From contig SAKE01000001.1 of the NCBI GenBank assembly GCA_004017275.1, positions 124,001 through 188,000 on the forward strand: a stretch of DNA of 64,000 nt, written 5' to 3'. Source of the DNA: Mesorhizobium sp. (GTDB lineage: Bacteria > Pseudomonadota > Alphaproteobacteria > Rhizobiales > Rhizobiaceae). Numbering within the stretch: the first letter of the stretch is position 1; the number at the start of each line of letters is the position of its first letter. Shown piece after piece: positions 9,301-24,300 of this stretch. The translations under genes were made by a program, and so were the position numbers. Below the pieces are notes generated by a model. It was given only the letters and a program-made list of their open reading frames with translations. It searched no databases and was not told where the DNA came from.

Positions 9301-12300
9301 CAAACGGCCTCTCCGTATCGGCGATTTCCACCGACGACGTGCTGATCATCGCAGCCGCCGGTGCTGCTTCCGCGCAGGCGGCGGTCGCCGGTTCGGTCGC
9401 GGTGACGGTACTGACCGAGACAACGACGGCGCGCATCGGCGCAAACAGCAAGGTTTCCGGCCAGACGCTCGCCAATGATCCCGGCGTTTCGGTCTTTGCA
9501 AGCGACGAAACCGATATCCTGACAATCGCGGGCTCGCTCGCGGTTTCCGCGGGCAGTGCCGGCGTCGGCGCCGGCGTCAATGTGTCGACGCTGACAAAGA
9601 CGACGACTGCATCGATCGAAGCGGGCGCCGACATTGACGTCGACGGCAATGTGACGGTCGAAGCGACCGGCAACGAGGACATCGGTTCGTTCTCCGTTGC
9701 CGCGGGCGCGTCGAGCGGCGCCGGCGTCACGCTGACGGCCGACGTCTTCGTGCTGAACCTGAAGACCCGAGCCTTCATTGGATCGGACCCGCTGGCGCCG
9801 ATCGGCGGCCTGACGGATGTGCGGGCACGCGGCAGCGTGCTCGTCCAAGCACTCGACGAGACCGAAATGGACCTGATCGTTGGCGGCGTGGCGATTGGCG
9901 GCAGCGCCGGCGTCGGCGTCGCGGCCGGCGTTGCGGTTGTCGACAAGGTGACGGATGCCTTCATCGGCGCAGGTGCACGCGTCACTGGCGAGGGCCACGG
10001 CACGGTAGCGGCGAGAACCGGCCGCTACGAAGTCGCCTATGCGGGCAGCCAGGCGATGGCAAGCTTCGACCCGCAGGGCGGCAACAAGCCGACCGCGAGC
10101 AGCCTGGAGGCTGGTACGCCGTCGGGCCTCACCCAGTTCAAGAACCTCGACCAGGAGGGTGGCGACGACGTCCAGCAGGATCCGGGCTTGACCCAGAACC
10201 GGGTTGCGACCGCGTCGGTCGACACCGGCTTCCGTGGTGTGGCTGTCTCGGCCTCGGCGAAGGATGATGTCGAGACGTTTGCAATTTCTGTCGGCGGCGG
10301 CGGTTCGGTCGGCGTGGCTGTCGGTGCGGCGGTCAACGTCGTCGATACCAAGACGAAGGCGTTCATCGGAGCCGATGCGCAGATCAATCAGGACATGGCC
10401 GGCCCCGGAAATGCAGGACAATCCGTCCTGGTTGCGGCAGCGAGCGACTTCAGCCATGTCGGTGTCGGGGCCGGTGCGGCCTTCGGCGGCGCGGGCGCGG
10501 GCGCGCCCGGCGTCGACGTGTCGGTGATCAAGGTCGACACGTTCGCGACCATCAATGACGGCGCGGACGTGAAGGCGAACAATGACGTTGCGGTGATCGC
10601 CACGTCCAAGGAAAAAGTCATCGTCGTCTCCGCCGGCCTTGCCTTCAGCGGCACGGTCAGCCTGGCGGGCGGCGTCTCGGTGCTGTCGTTCGACACCGAG
10701 ACCTATGCCCGCGTCGGCGCCAACGCGACACTTGTCGCCGGCGGCGATGTCGCCGTCATGGCTAAGGACGATTCCGAGGTGGTGGTTGTCGCGGGTGCGG
10801 TCGCCATCGGCCTGTCGGGCGGCGGCGCCGCCGGATCGGTCGCGGTCGTCACAGTCGACAAGCTCACCGAAGCGACGATCGGCGACAATGCCAGCATCGA
10901 CGCGTCCGGCAACGGCGCCGGCATCGGCGGCGTGCTGACCGGCACGATCGTCGGCGGCAGCGATCCGAGCGGCTTCGGCATGGCCGAGGCGCATGGCGTC
11001 ATCGTGCAGGCCGAATCGTCGGAAGAGGTCACCAACGTTACGGTCGCCGGTGCGGCCGGCCTTTATGTTGGCCTGGCCGGCTCCGTCACCGTGACGCTGC
11101 TCAATTCGGACACCAAGGCGCTGATCGGCGTCGGCGCCGACATCAATCAGGGCGCTGCAAACTACGTCGCCCACCCAGGCACGGTGTCGGGCGCACAAGG
11201 CGTCTATGTCAACGCGGCCAACGAGGTTCGGGTCACGTCCTTTGCGGGCGCTCTCGGTGTCGGTTTCGTAGGTCTGGCCGGCGGCATCGACTTCGGCAGC
11301 ATCAAGAACGACACGGTTGCCGCGATCAACGCCGACGCCATGGTGCGGGCACGCGGCGACGTCTCGGTCAACGCGGTTGCAATCAAGGTTCTGCGCGGGT
11401 TCGCCTTCAGCGGCGGTATCGGCGTCGCCGGGCTCGGCGCGTCCATATCGGTCTGGTCGATCGGCGAGGCGTTCAGCGACTCCTACGAGGACAACCAGGG
11501 TGGCAGCGGCAACGCGACGAAGGACGACGGAAGCTCCAAGACCGCCAATGACGAGGCCGGCGAACAGGCCGACGATGGCGTCGCAGGCGTCACCGGGGAA
11601 TTGGGTCGCTTCGGAAGCGGCGCCAACAGCAATACGGCCGACTCACGGGTCAAGGCCGGTGTCGAAGGCGCCCGCGACAAGGTCGGCGCCAACGCGCTGA
11701 CCTCCGGCGCCCTGACCAACAAGCTGACCGCCGCCGTCACCGACGAGCGCGGCACCGCCGCCTCCGTCGAAGGCGGTGCGACGGTCGAGGCTGGTCACGA
11801 CATCGTCGTGAACGCGCGTGAACAGATGAAAGTCGACATCCTGGTCGGCAGCCTGGGCGCCGGTCTTGTCGGCCTGGGCGCATCGATTTCCGTCGTCAAT
11901 GTCTCGGGGCAGGTGAGAGCGAAGGCTGGCGGAAGCCTCAAGGCTGGCAATGCCATCCGCGTTGAAGGCCAATTCGGCCAGAGTGTCGATGTCACGACCG
12001 TCGCCTTGCAGGCCGGCTTCGTCGGCCTCGGTGCATCGGTTGCGGTGGTCAACGATACCAGCCGCGTTCAGGCCGGCTTGCTCGACAACGCGGTGGTCAA
12101 CGGCGCGGCCAGCCTTACGGTCTCGGCGAGCAGCAACCAGACGTTTGACGTGCTGACGACCGGCATACAAGCCGGCGCCGTGGCCGTCGGTGCGTCCTAC
12201 AGCGACGTCACCATCGGCGATGACGACGACAACACCAAGGAAGTCCTGGCCACGATCGGCGCGGGCAGTCAGATCGGGCAGATCGACGCTGTCGGGGCCA

Positions 12301-15300
12301 TCACGGTCCATGCGAACTCGACGATCAACGTGGATTCCGACACCTTCGCGCTGGCTGCCGGGCTCGGCGCGCTGACCTTCAATTTCGCTTTCGTCGATGT
12401 TCAGCCGAACGTAGAGGCATCGGTTGGCGGCGGCGCCAACATCAACGCGACGGGCCTCCTCACGGTCGAGGCGTGGACGCTGCACGATGCGACCGGCGAC
12501 ATATTCGCACTTTCGGTCGGCGCACTGGCGGCCGGCACCAGCCTGGCGACAGTCAATGTCGTCCCGACGGTGGCCGCATTGATCGGGGGCAATTCGACGA
12601 TTCACGCCGGCGGCATCGTCATGCTGTCGTCGCACAATTACGAGGGCGAGACGGCGACCGACCGCGGGGCGAAAGCCTTTGCGGAAGCCTCCGGCGGTGG
12701 CTTGTTCAGCGGCCAGGGCTCGGTGCCGACCGCGAGGTCCAATGCGGTTGCCAACACCACGATCGGCGCCGGCGGCGCATTCACCATCACCGGTGACATC
12801 AACATCAAGTCGCGCATTCGCAACTATGCCGTCGCCAATGCCGAGGCCAATTCGTTCGGGGCGGCGGCAGTCGGTGCTTCGCTGGCTGAAGCCGAGGCCA
12901 ATGGCCAGAGCAACGCCGCGATGAACGCCAACATCGTCTCGGTTACCGACATCATGATCGAAGCGCTTGCCGTAAATGGTGCGCTTGCCGTAGCCGAAAC
13001 GGCCGGCGGAGGCCTTCTGGCAGGGATCACCGTCAACCGCGCGACCGCGACCGCGAGCCCATCTTCGGTAAGCGCCTCGATCGGCAACAACACGTCGATC
13101 CAATCGGCACACAATGTGCGGCTCAAGGCCCAGGCCCAGACGGAAGGCGACTCGAAAGTAGTCGGGTCCACAATAGGCGGCATAGCCGCGGTTGGGGACG
13201 CCGATTCGGAAACCCATGTTAACCCGACGGTCGCGAGCTCGATCGGCGCCGGCGTGGTGATCAACGCGACCGGCGATATCCTGGTCGAAGCCTCCGCCTC
13301 GCCGATCCCTGGCGAGCAACCGACCTACGAAATCGTCGATGTCGACGGCACCGCCAACACGATCACCGTGAACGGGCATGGACTGGTGACCGGCGATACG
13401 GTCGAATATGATGCCGGAAACGTCGGCGCCGTCATTCCCGGCCTCAAGTGGCCGGATCCGGCCGATTCGGCGGTGAACCGTCAGTACAGCGTGATCAATG
13501 TCGTCAATGCAGGCGTGACAGATCCGAACACGCTCTATTTCGGCTCCGTCTTTAACGCCGCCGACATCGATCCAAACACCGAGATCATCGAGTTCGCGGG
13601 TGGCCATAATTTCCTGAGCGGCGATGCCGTCCGCTACTATCCGGGACCGGACGAAACAGTCGACAGCTTTGGGCTGACCGAGGGCAACCTCTATTATGTG
13701 CTGGTTATCGACGGGTCACACATCAAGCTTGTGAATACCTTCGACAAGGCGGTCAACCCGCAGAATTACCTCAAGAATTTCCAGCCGGACGATGTCTCGG
13801 GCAACAGCATAACCATCGCCGGGCATGGCTTCGTCAACGGCACGGCGGTGACCTATGAGGCACCGGACGCGCGCACCTTCGTCAGCCGCCAGGTCGACGT
13901 CAATTCGAGCAGCCTCAATCCCGACGGCTCGCCGATCGCCGATGCCAACGCCGACAACATCCGGTTCTTCGACGATGACGGAAACGCGCTGGCGCACGGT
14001 TTCGCCGAGGGCGAGCACGTTGTCTACGACGTCAAGAATGCGAGCGGAGGAACCGGTCTGGCGATCGGCGGCCTGGTCGACGGCCAGACCTATCGCGTGC
14101 ATGTCGTCAACTCCTCGACGATCCAGCTCAAGCGTAACGACGCGATCACCGAACAGGTGCAGTTCATTCGCAATGCCGCTGGCGATCAGATCAAGCGAAC
14201 TGACGGCCTCAACTGGGCCGACAACGGCTTTGGAAACGGCACGCTGGTCATCGGCGGCGGCCTCGTCAATTCTGGCACGTACACGATCGTCGGCGTATCG
14301 GGCGATACGCTGACCCTTCTTGAGAAGAACACCGTCACCGCAGGCACGCTGACGAGGACCTTCGATCAGCCGATCATCGCGCTGACCCCGAACAAGGGCC
14401 TCAGTGCCAATCCGGCGCTCAATGTAGGCGCCAGCGATACGCATTCGCTGGTCAATGCCAAGAATCTGCCGATCGGCGGGCTCGAAGACGGCAAGACTTA
14501 CTATGTGCGCGGCGTCAGCGGCGCTGGCGACAACAGCTTCGAACTTTGGGATGCGCCGAGCGGCGGCAGCCAGATCATCCTGGCGCCGACGGGACTGGCC
14601 GGGCCTTACGGCAATCACAGCCTTGCGGCACTTGCGATCGACATCTCCGACGATGTCGACAGCGAGCAGCAGTTACGCATCGACATAAGCGACGGCGCGA
14701 CGTCGGCGGCGCCGGGCCAGTTCCTGTTCGGTCCGGGCGAAGTTCCGCTCAGCGAAATCGCACCGCAATCGGGCGACGGCGTATCGTCGGCTTACTCGAA
14801 GGGGTCCGGCGGCGGGTTCGTTGGCGTCAACGGCAACGACGCCGACGTTTTCAGCAGTCCGAATGTCTCGGCGACGATCTCCGCGACGCAGGTCACGACG
14901 GTGGGCGACGTGACTGTCAGCGCGTCGGTGACGACCAATACGTCCAGCTACGCGGTCAACGGCACGGGCGGCTTCGTCGCCGTCGGTGATGCCGACGCGA
15001 GCAGCTTCCAGGACATCACGAGCACGGCGACGATCAGTGATGGCACGCGCATCGTGGCGGGCAAGAACTTCACGCTTGCCTCGGCAAGCAATGCCATTAC
15101 CAGCGCCTCCTCGCAGGCGAGCGCTGGCGGTGCGGTCGGCCTGGCCGACCCGAGCACCGATGTCCGCATCGAATACAATACGGTTTCGACAATCGGCTCC
15201 AACGCCATCGTTCTAGCCGGTCAGCTGGCCAAGGCCACGGCGAATGCATCCGTCGATGTGACGGCCAAGTCGACCGGCTCCGGCATCGGCTTCGGTGGTG

Positions 15301-18300
15301 ACGGCGACGCCGTCACGCATGTCAATATTGGCTCCCCGGACGCCGATCCGGACGCCGACCAGGCCGACGCGATCGTCTCGCTGGCGGCCAATGCCGTGCT
15401 CAGCGCGCGGCGCACCTCCCTTGCGGCACGGGTCGACAACTTCCATGTCTTCTCCGGCAGCGACGGACGCGGCGCCGGGTTCTATGGCGAGGGAGAGGCC
15501 GAAAGCACGATCGTGGCACGGCCGAATGCGCAGGTGCGGATCAATGCGGGCGCCGACCTGACGGGTTGGGAAGGCGTCGACCTGATCACCCGCTACGACA
15601 ATGTCAACACGCATGCGAAATCCTATGCCCGGTCGACGGGCCTGTTCGGCTTCGTCGATTCCGACGCGCATAACGACACCGACGTCTCGTCCGAGATTTT
15701 CGGTGCGGCAGGCGCATTGGTGACAGCCGGTCCGCGCGACAACGGCGATGCTGTGCTTGGACATCCGGATTATCCGCAGGAACCTGGAAGCTCGGCCGAG
15801 CACCTGGCCTTGTTTGCCTCGACCGTGAACGGCTCGATCTCGCAGACAGATGACGCCGATGACAGCAAGCGCTCGCTCGCCGCCGGCGGATCGAGCGGCA
15901 GCAGCCCAGATGACAGACCGCAATCGATCAATTTCAGCTCCGACGTGCTAATCCTTTCCGGCCGTTCACCCGAACTGGTCGTCAAGCAACTGAACATCGG
16001 CGCCGACGGCCAGATCGATGTCGCGGTCGAAGTGTCGGTCAACGACACCGCGGGCGGCGGCGGTGCGACCGAAGGCGAAGGCAGCACGATCCAAAGCAAC
16101 GACATTGTCGTCAACAACATCGTCAATCCGGGTCCCGGCGACGTGGTGTTCGATTCGAACTCGATGACCGGCGCGGGCGGCACCTGGACGTTCCGCGATA
16201 CGTTGCAGCGCGTGTCGATCCGCAACGAGTCCGACAAGGACATCATTATCAACAATATCGATGTCGTCACCGACGAGCAGCCGCTGGCATGGCTCAATCC
16301 GTCGCAGAGCGTGACGCTGACCTTCAACGTGGTGCGCGAAGTCGCGCCGACGCTGATCGAGATCACCGACACCGGCGGCCATTCCGATATCTACATCAAC
16401 GGCACGATCGAGAACCCGATCGGCACGACGTCGATCGTCAACACGGACGGATCGGTGTTCGCCACCAACGATCGCGGCGTCACGGGCGGTGATGGCCGCC
16501 AGTCGCTGATCCGTACCCACATCCTGAACATTCGCGCCGACGAAAACATCGGCGCGAGCGGTGCGCGCGTGAACATCGACATCGTCGACAGCGCCGGCCT
16601 GCCGCTCGGCATAGGCTTCGACACCGGCCGTGTCGCTGGCCTGACGAACCAGGTCTTCCTTGGGGTCGAGAACCGTTTCTATACCGGCCAGCTGGTCCGC
16701 TACGATGCCGTGACCACGGTCATCGGCGGGCTCGCCGACGGCGGCTATTACTACATCATCGCTTCGCCTGACGGGCAGAGCGTCAAGTTGGCGACCACGT
16801 TGGCAAACGCTCTAGCCGGCACGGCCATCGATCTGGCGCCGGCGGGCGCGCTGACCGATCTGCACAGCCTGATTTCGGCTGAGACCTTCACAACCGACGC
16901 GCTCGGCAACATCAACCTCGACCTCAAGGCGCTGCTGCGCGAGGCGCCGGCGGGTGGCTTCTACATCGTCGAGATCGACCGGATCAATGGCGGCAATACA
17001 GCGGACGTGCTGCTGCAAGCCAGCGTTGAACAGTTCGGCGACGGTCAGTCCGGCGGCCTGCTGGTCAAGGCGCCAGCGTTGCCTGCCGGCGGACAGACCT
17101 ACTACAATTTCTTCCGGCCGGATGCGGGCGCTATCCCGTCGCTGAGCCGTGGCGTCTTCGCCACCGGCAACACGGAAATCGCGTCGACCTATGATTTCCG
17201 GGGCCTCGACCCGGCAACCGGCCTGCGCACGTTGGCCGGGCTGCAGGCAGGTTCGGTCGTCACGGGAGGTGATATCATCGTCGCGGCAGCCAATCCGGCG
17301 CCCACGGCCACCACTATCAACGTACTTGGCATCACCGAGATCGCCGGCACTGGCGACATCGACGTGCTGACCAATGGCTACATCGCGCTGACGGAAAAGA
17401 CCGGTGACATGCGCGTCGAGCGCATTCGCTCCAACGCCTCCGATGTGCTTTTGTATTCGCCGCGGCGCATCCTTGATGCGCGCGACGACAACGGCAACCC
17501 GGCCTTGATCGAGGCCGATGTCTCCGGCCGCAACATCACCATGGCCGCTGGCGTGGGACTGTTCAATCCGACCCATTTCCAGGTCGCCGCTCAGGTGCTC
17601 AACCCGACACTGCTTGACATCAATTCGCCCCTGGGCGGCATTGGTGAGCCGACCAATTTCCTCGAGATCAACGTCGACAACCGCAATGGTGTCGGCGGGC
17701 TTGGTGTGCTGCGCGCCTTCGACATCAGCGCGGATTCGACCCTCGGCATCTTCCTCGACGAAGTCGTCGGCGACATGCATGTTCATACCGTCCACACGAT
17801 CCGTGATGTGTCGCTAAGGACCGTTGCAGGCTCGATCCTGGATTCACGCAACAACGGCGCGGGCGACGATTTCGCCGACGTGATGGGGCAGACCATCGAC
17901 CTCGACGCCAATGGCAATGGCTCCATCGGCGCCTTTACCAACGACCTCGAGATCGATTCATCGCGCGGTTCGAGCGATGACGACGTCGCGCTTGAAGCGG
18001 GCAACAACATCTACCTGGCCGAAGCGCCGGAGGTTCCCGGCGGCACCGCCGGCAATCTGCGGCTGGTGCTGGCGCACGCCTATGATGGCGATATCCGCAT
18101 CACGGTGCGCGAGACCTCGGTTCAGGGCGAGAACCTCGACCTGCTGCATAGCGGCAGCGCCCGCTTCGGTGAAGATGGCACGACGTTCCCGACCTTCCAG
18201 CCCGATGCGTCACGTGCGATCGCACATGGCCAGATCTTCGCCGAAAAGGGTTCCGTGCTGCTGCGCGTCGGCGACAACGTAACGCTCGATTCCAACAGCG

Positions 18301-21300
18301 AAACGCTGGCGGCCAAGAGCATCGACATCTATGGCGACGTGTCGGCGACCAACGAGGTCATCCATGCGCTCGTCAACCTGGATTTCGCCTTCGGCACCGT
18401 GATGGTGCTGCGTGGCCGCATCATCGCCAACGCAACCGTGGTGCCAGGCAACAAGACGATCGGCGCGCCGGTCGGCTCGGCAACGCCGACGCTGACAGCG
18501 AACCCGGTCACCGGACCGACCGTGCTGACCCGAATCTTCGGCAATACGGATGTCGACACGATCCAGTTCGGCGACACGTCCGGTGCCGGTGGCACCAACA
18601 CGCAGGGCAGCGCCGGTTACATCTTCCTCGGCTCGAAGACGCGCGCCTATGGCAGCCAGAACCTCGATGTGAACAACGTCGATGGCGAAGACCGCTTCCG
18701 CGTCTACTACCTCCAGGATACCGCGACGCAAACCTCTCCGAACATGCAGACGGCGGCCGAGCACACGCTTACGCTAGACGGCGTGTCGGGCACAGATCTC
18801 TATGAGATCTACACGCTCGGCTCCAACAATCCGGGGCAGGGTACCGCGGGCACCGACTTCCAGCGCAATTACGTCATCAACATTCTCGACAGTGGGCGCT
18901 CCATCGACGGTGTCGATGAACTGACGATCTTCGGGTACGATTCAGCGCAGAATGGCCTGGTTGGCGGCAACAAGCCGATCGACGACATCTTCCTGCTGCG
19001 CGGCGCCAACTATCTGCCGCACGAAGCCGCCGACCGTCCCGGCTACGTCGCCATGGTCTACGGACAGCCGAAGACCTATGCCGATACGATCGAGGACAAT
19101 GAGCCTTCGAACGAAGTCGCGCGCATCAACTACGACACCGCGCTGAACGGCCGGATCACCATCGAGGGGCAGGGCGGCAACGACAATTTCTACTCCGACG
19201 ACACCACGGCGATCGTTTCGCTGCAAGGCGGCGCCGGCGACGACTCCTTCAACATCGGCCAGATATTCGGCACCAAACGCACCGGCGATGCGGAAAACGG
19301 TGTCACGCCGTTCTTCGGCGGCAACCTGCTCGACCAGGACGTGTTCCCCGACATGGTGGCCACGACACGTGGCTGGCTGAGCCCCGGCATCAGTGCGCCG
19401 ATGGTCGCGCAAGGCGGCACCGGCAACGACGAATTCCGGGTCTATGCCAACCAGGCCGAATTGCGGCTCGAAGGCGACGACAACAACGACCTGTTCATCG
19501 TCCGGGCGTTCGCCATTGCGGCGGTCGCCAACCAGGACTGGAACGGTGACGGCACGATCGATCAGGACGATTTGCCGGCGGTGACGCTCGACACCAATGG
19601 CGATGGCGTGATCAATTTCGCCGACGCTGACTCGACCCCGGACGACTACACCGACGACGTCATCGTGCTGGACGACTTCGGCGTCGCCAAGCCGATCATC
19701 GGGCTCGGCTTCTCGGTCGCGCGCGCGCCGGACATCCGCGCCGGCGGCGGCGAAGACGAAGTGCAATACAACGTCAACGCGCCGGTCTCGGTCGACGGCG
19801 GCACCGGCTTTGACAAGCTGGTTATCCTCGGCACGGAATTCGCCGACGATTTCGCCATCACCGACAAGGGTATCTTCGGCGCCGGCCTCAACGTCCGCTA
19901 CACCACGATCGAAGTGGTCGAGGTCGACGGGCTTGAAGGCGACGACGAATTCTTCGTCCAATCGACGGCTTTCGGCGTAGCCTATCGCGTTATCGGCGGC
20001 CTGGGTTCCGACACGATCAATGTCGCGGGCGATGTCACGGAAGACATCATCACGCGCGAACTCGAAGGCGCCTCCGGCGCCGTCGACCACCTCGTCACCT
20101 CGGGCGATCCACTCTATGACGGCGTCCTCGTCGATGGCTTCGACTATCACGTGGCAGGCCCCCAGGAGGGCATCGTCCGCATCGACGAGACGGATGGCTT
20201 CACCGCCGTTCGGGAAGGCGGACCGCGCAATGTCGACAGTTACACCGTCAGGCTGGCGGTGGCGCCGCTGGCCGGCCAGATCGTCTATGTCACGATCTCG
20301 GCGGCACGTTCGCCACAGCAGGAAAAAGACGGCACGCTGATCAATCCGGCACCGTTGCCGAATGGCATCGGCGACACGATCTGGCTGTCGAAGCTGGATC
20401 CCGGCGCCGTCGGAACCGACGGCGAATTCCAGCATGTCATCACGATCAATGGCGTTCCGACGATCATCAACGACCGGTCGATCGTGCTGGCCTTCGACAG
20501 TACCAACTGGAACACGGCGCAGAACGTGTACCTCTATGCGCCCGACGATTTGCGCGCCGAGGGCGATCGGGTGGTTGTCGTCCAGCACAGCGTCATCTCC
20601 GACACCAGCGGTGTCGCACCGGCACTGCTGGCCGCGGCCTATCCGAACGGCGATCCCTTCGACGCGGCGGACGTGCGCAACGTCGAGGTCGACCTGCGTG
20701 ACAACGACACGCCCGGAATCTATGTCACCGAGGTGACGCCCGGCACGAACACCGAAGATGGCCGCTCGCTGGTCATCGAAGGCAATGCCACGACCAAGCT
20801 GAATGACGAACTGCTGGTGCAGCTCGCCAAGGCGCCCGACGCGGGCGACACGATCGTCGTCAAGTTGTACGTCAACGAGTTCAGCGACGAAAACATCATG
20901 ATCTACGACGTCGATGACCCGAACGGTCTCGACAACCGCATGTTCAAGGGTGCCGACGGCTACTGGCGCATCACTTTTGACAGCGGCAACTGGAACGATG
21001 CGGTGCGCGTCGGCATCGAAGCGCGCGACGACATCCCGCGTGAGGATCCGCACACAGCGGCGATCTTCTTCCAGCTCGACCAGGCGCTGACAGTCGATGC
21101 CAACCACAACTACGTGTTCCCGAACCTGCGCTCAGGCCCGGGCTATGTCGACATCGACGTGATCGACAATGACAGCGCCGGCGCGGTCGTGCTGGAGAGT
21201 GAAGGCAATACGCTGCTCAACGGCGATGGATCGGACACCGACGACTATACGATCCGGCTGACCAAGGCGCCGTCGACCAACGTCAGCGTCGCGGTACTCA

Positions 21301-24300
21301 CGGACGGTCTGGCGGATGTCGTTAGTGTCAATGGCGTCGCGGTCACGCCCGGCTCCGGATACAGCATCATTGGCGGCCTCAGGCCTACGCAGATATTCGA
21401 CGGCAATCTTGTCTTCTTCAACGAAGGTGGCTTGGGCAAGATCACGCGTGGCACCGGTGCCGATCTCGGCAGCTTCGTCGATGAAGGCTTCTTCGTCGGC
21501 CAGCAGATACGCATCGGCAATGCCGGCGCCGGCAGCGGCGACTATTTCATCACCTCGATCGATGCGGATGGAAAGTTCTTCAAGGTCGACAGGCTGTTGG
21601 CTGCGACAGGCGCGAAGGACGACGTCATCCTGTCCGATCTGGCGCGGGACGGTGAGTACACCGGCAACATCCGCTTTGAGCAGGTCATGGAAGACGGTGT
21701 TCCGACCTACCGGATCACCATCGCCGGACTTGGCGACAAGGACGATGGCTGGCTGTCATTCGGTTTCCTTGAAGGACAGTGGATCCGCGTGTTCGATACG
21801 GCCGACAATCTGATCGGCGACTTCAAGATCGCGATCATCCGCGGCGACAACGACACCAAGGACACCTCGATCCAGATCACCGGCACCAATGTCGCGCAGT
21901 TCCTGCCGCATCTCGGCGCCACGCTGAACGATGTGCGCGTGGTTCGCACCGCGGCCGTGGCCGTGTTCACGCCGGCCAACTACTACCAGCAGCAGACGGT
22001 CGAGCTGCGCGCCGACACCGAATACGACGTGCCGATCACCCGCGAAGGCGTCAAGGTTTTCCCGGTTTCCGGCCATTACCTGTCCAAGCTGCGCGGACCC
22101 TTGGCTGTCGAGGGCGGCGTCACCGGCGCCGACCGTTCACTCGAGAACGGCCTCAAGCTGCCTGGCGAAGCCGACGACTTCCTGATCGCGATCGGCCAGC
22201 AGCCGCCGGAATCGCAACAGATCGACGTGCTGAACATCTTCAACGACACCAGCAAGGAAGATGTCGGCGGCGTGATGACGGCGACGACGCTCACCGGCTT
22301 CAACATGGCTGACAATCTAAGCCTGGGGCTCGGTGTGACCGGCGATCCGACTTTCGGTGAATCCGGCTTCTTCCCGGGCGGCATCAGCTTCGGACGCATC
22401 AGCGTCGACCAGAACGGCGATTTCGGCACCGACAGCACCAAGAGCACCATCGAGGTGGTCAATCTGATGCTCGGTGAAGGCAACGACAAGCTCGTGATCG
22501 AGGGCACGCTCAATCCTGCGCCGCCGGTGCAGGTGACGAGCACGTTCGACATAACGCCATCCGGCGTCAACGGCGGCACCATCGTGCGCACCGGATTCGA
22601 CTGGAAAGCGATGGGCTTCCTCGTCGGCCAAACGGTGAAGATCGACAACCTGCCGGGCGTCTGGACGATCGTCGCCATCAATGATGCGCTGATCAATCCG
22701 GCCAATCCGGCCGAAGGCGCGGATCCGAATGACAACTCGATCCTGGTTCTGAGCGGACCGACGCTGGCCAGCGTGGCGGACGGGTCGCACACCATCACCG
22801 CCTTCGACAAGGATGTGATCACCCTGAACAAGTCGGTGGATGTGGCCACGACGACGGCGGGCGGCGTTATCACGCGCACCGACGGCGGCAACTGGGCCGG
22901 CTTTGCGGTCGGGGACTTCATCTCGATCGATGAGGACTTTGCGCAGGGCGAGTATCAGATCGTGGCGATCGCCGGCGCGGTCATGCGCGTCATCGGCGGA
23001 CAACTCGCGCCGGTCTCGGAAGCACCGCGCACCATCAATCGCATCAACCCCGTGACCAACGCCGTGCTGCAGACCGTGGTGGCCGAAGTCGATGTCGACC
23101 CAACTTATACCGGCGGCATCGTCACACGCCACGACAACGTCAAATGGGCCGCTGAAGGCTACCTCGCCGGACATCTGGTGACGATGGTCGATGCCAGCGG
23201 CAAGCGTGACTTCCGCATCATCGAGATATCGGAAGACGGCTTCTCGCTGACGCTCGAAGGCGCGCCGCTCGCGACGCAAAACGGCGCGGTGAAGAGCTTC
23301 TACGTGCAAGGCCAGCACGGCGGGCTGACGCTCGTTCATGGCGGCGGCAACATGTATCTGGAAAGCACCGGCCCGATGAACATCGCCGCCGGAACCGGTG
23401 GACAGATCATCGTCACCCGTCAGGACGGCCGCGACTGGTCGGAGGACCGCTATCAGGTTGGCCAGGTGATCCAGCTTGCGGGCGAAACCTACACGCGCAC
23501 CATTCTGGCGATCGCCGATGCGACCCTGCCGGCGCCGAGCAACTCCGCGCTGACATGGGGTGACGGCAGCAAGCTGGTGCTCAGCGCTCCGAACACACGC
23601 GCCGGCCAGCCAGCCGGGACGGTGCTCGCGCCCAACGCGTTCAACAGCTATGCCGAGCGTTCACTGCACGTCGCGGAGCCGCGCCCCATCACCGGCACGG
23701 CGACCGTCAACATCGCCACCAACAGCCTGACACGCAGTGCCGGCAGCTGGCTGGCGGATGGCTTCTATGTGGGCCAGAAGGTGCAGCTGAGCGGATTTGC
23801 CGGCACGTTCACCATCCAGGCGCTCACTGCGAGCGTGATAACGCTACAGAGTGTTGCGCTGACGCCGAAAGCCGGTGTTTCGATGACCGTCTCCGGCGTC
23901 GACATAACGCTGGACGGTGGCAGGCGTGTCGGCGGCGACCATATTATCGTCACCGGCGGCGCCGGGCCGAACTCGCCACTCGTCATTTATGGCGACACCA
24001 GCCAGGACGGAATCTGGTATTCCGGCCAGGCGCACAATGTCTTGGGTATGGAATTTGGCGAGAAGCCGTTCGATCCGTTCCCGCAACTGCAGGACGGCGA
24101 GAACGAGGATGACGAGTGGGTGTTCCCGCTCGCCAATCCCTACAAGCTCGCAGGCAACGACATCATCGACGCCAGCGCCTTGTTCGCCGGCACGCCGTCG
24201 GCAAACCTGCCGAGCGTCGGTCTGACGATCTATGGCGGCGCGGGCAACGACACGATCTACGGCAGCCAGGCCGGCGATCATCTCGCCGGCGGTTCCGGCG

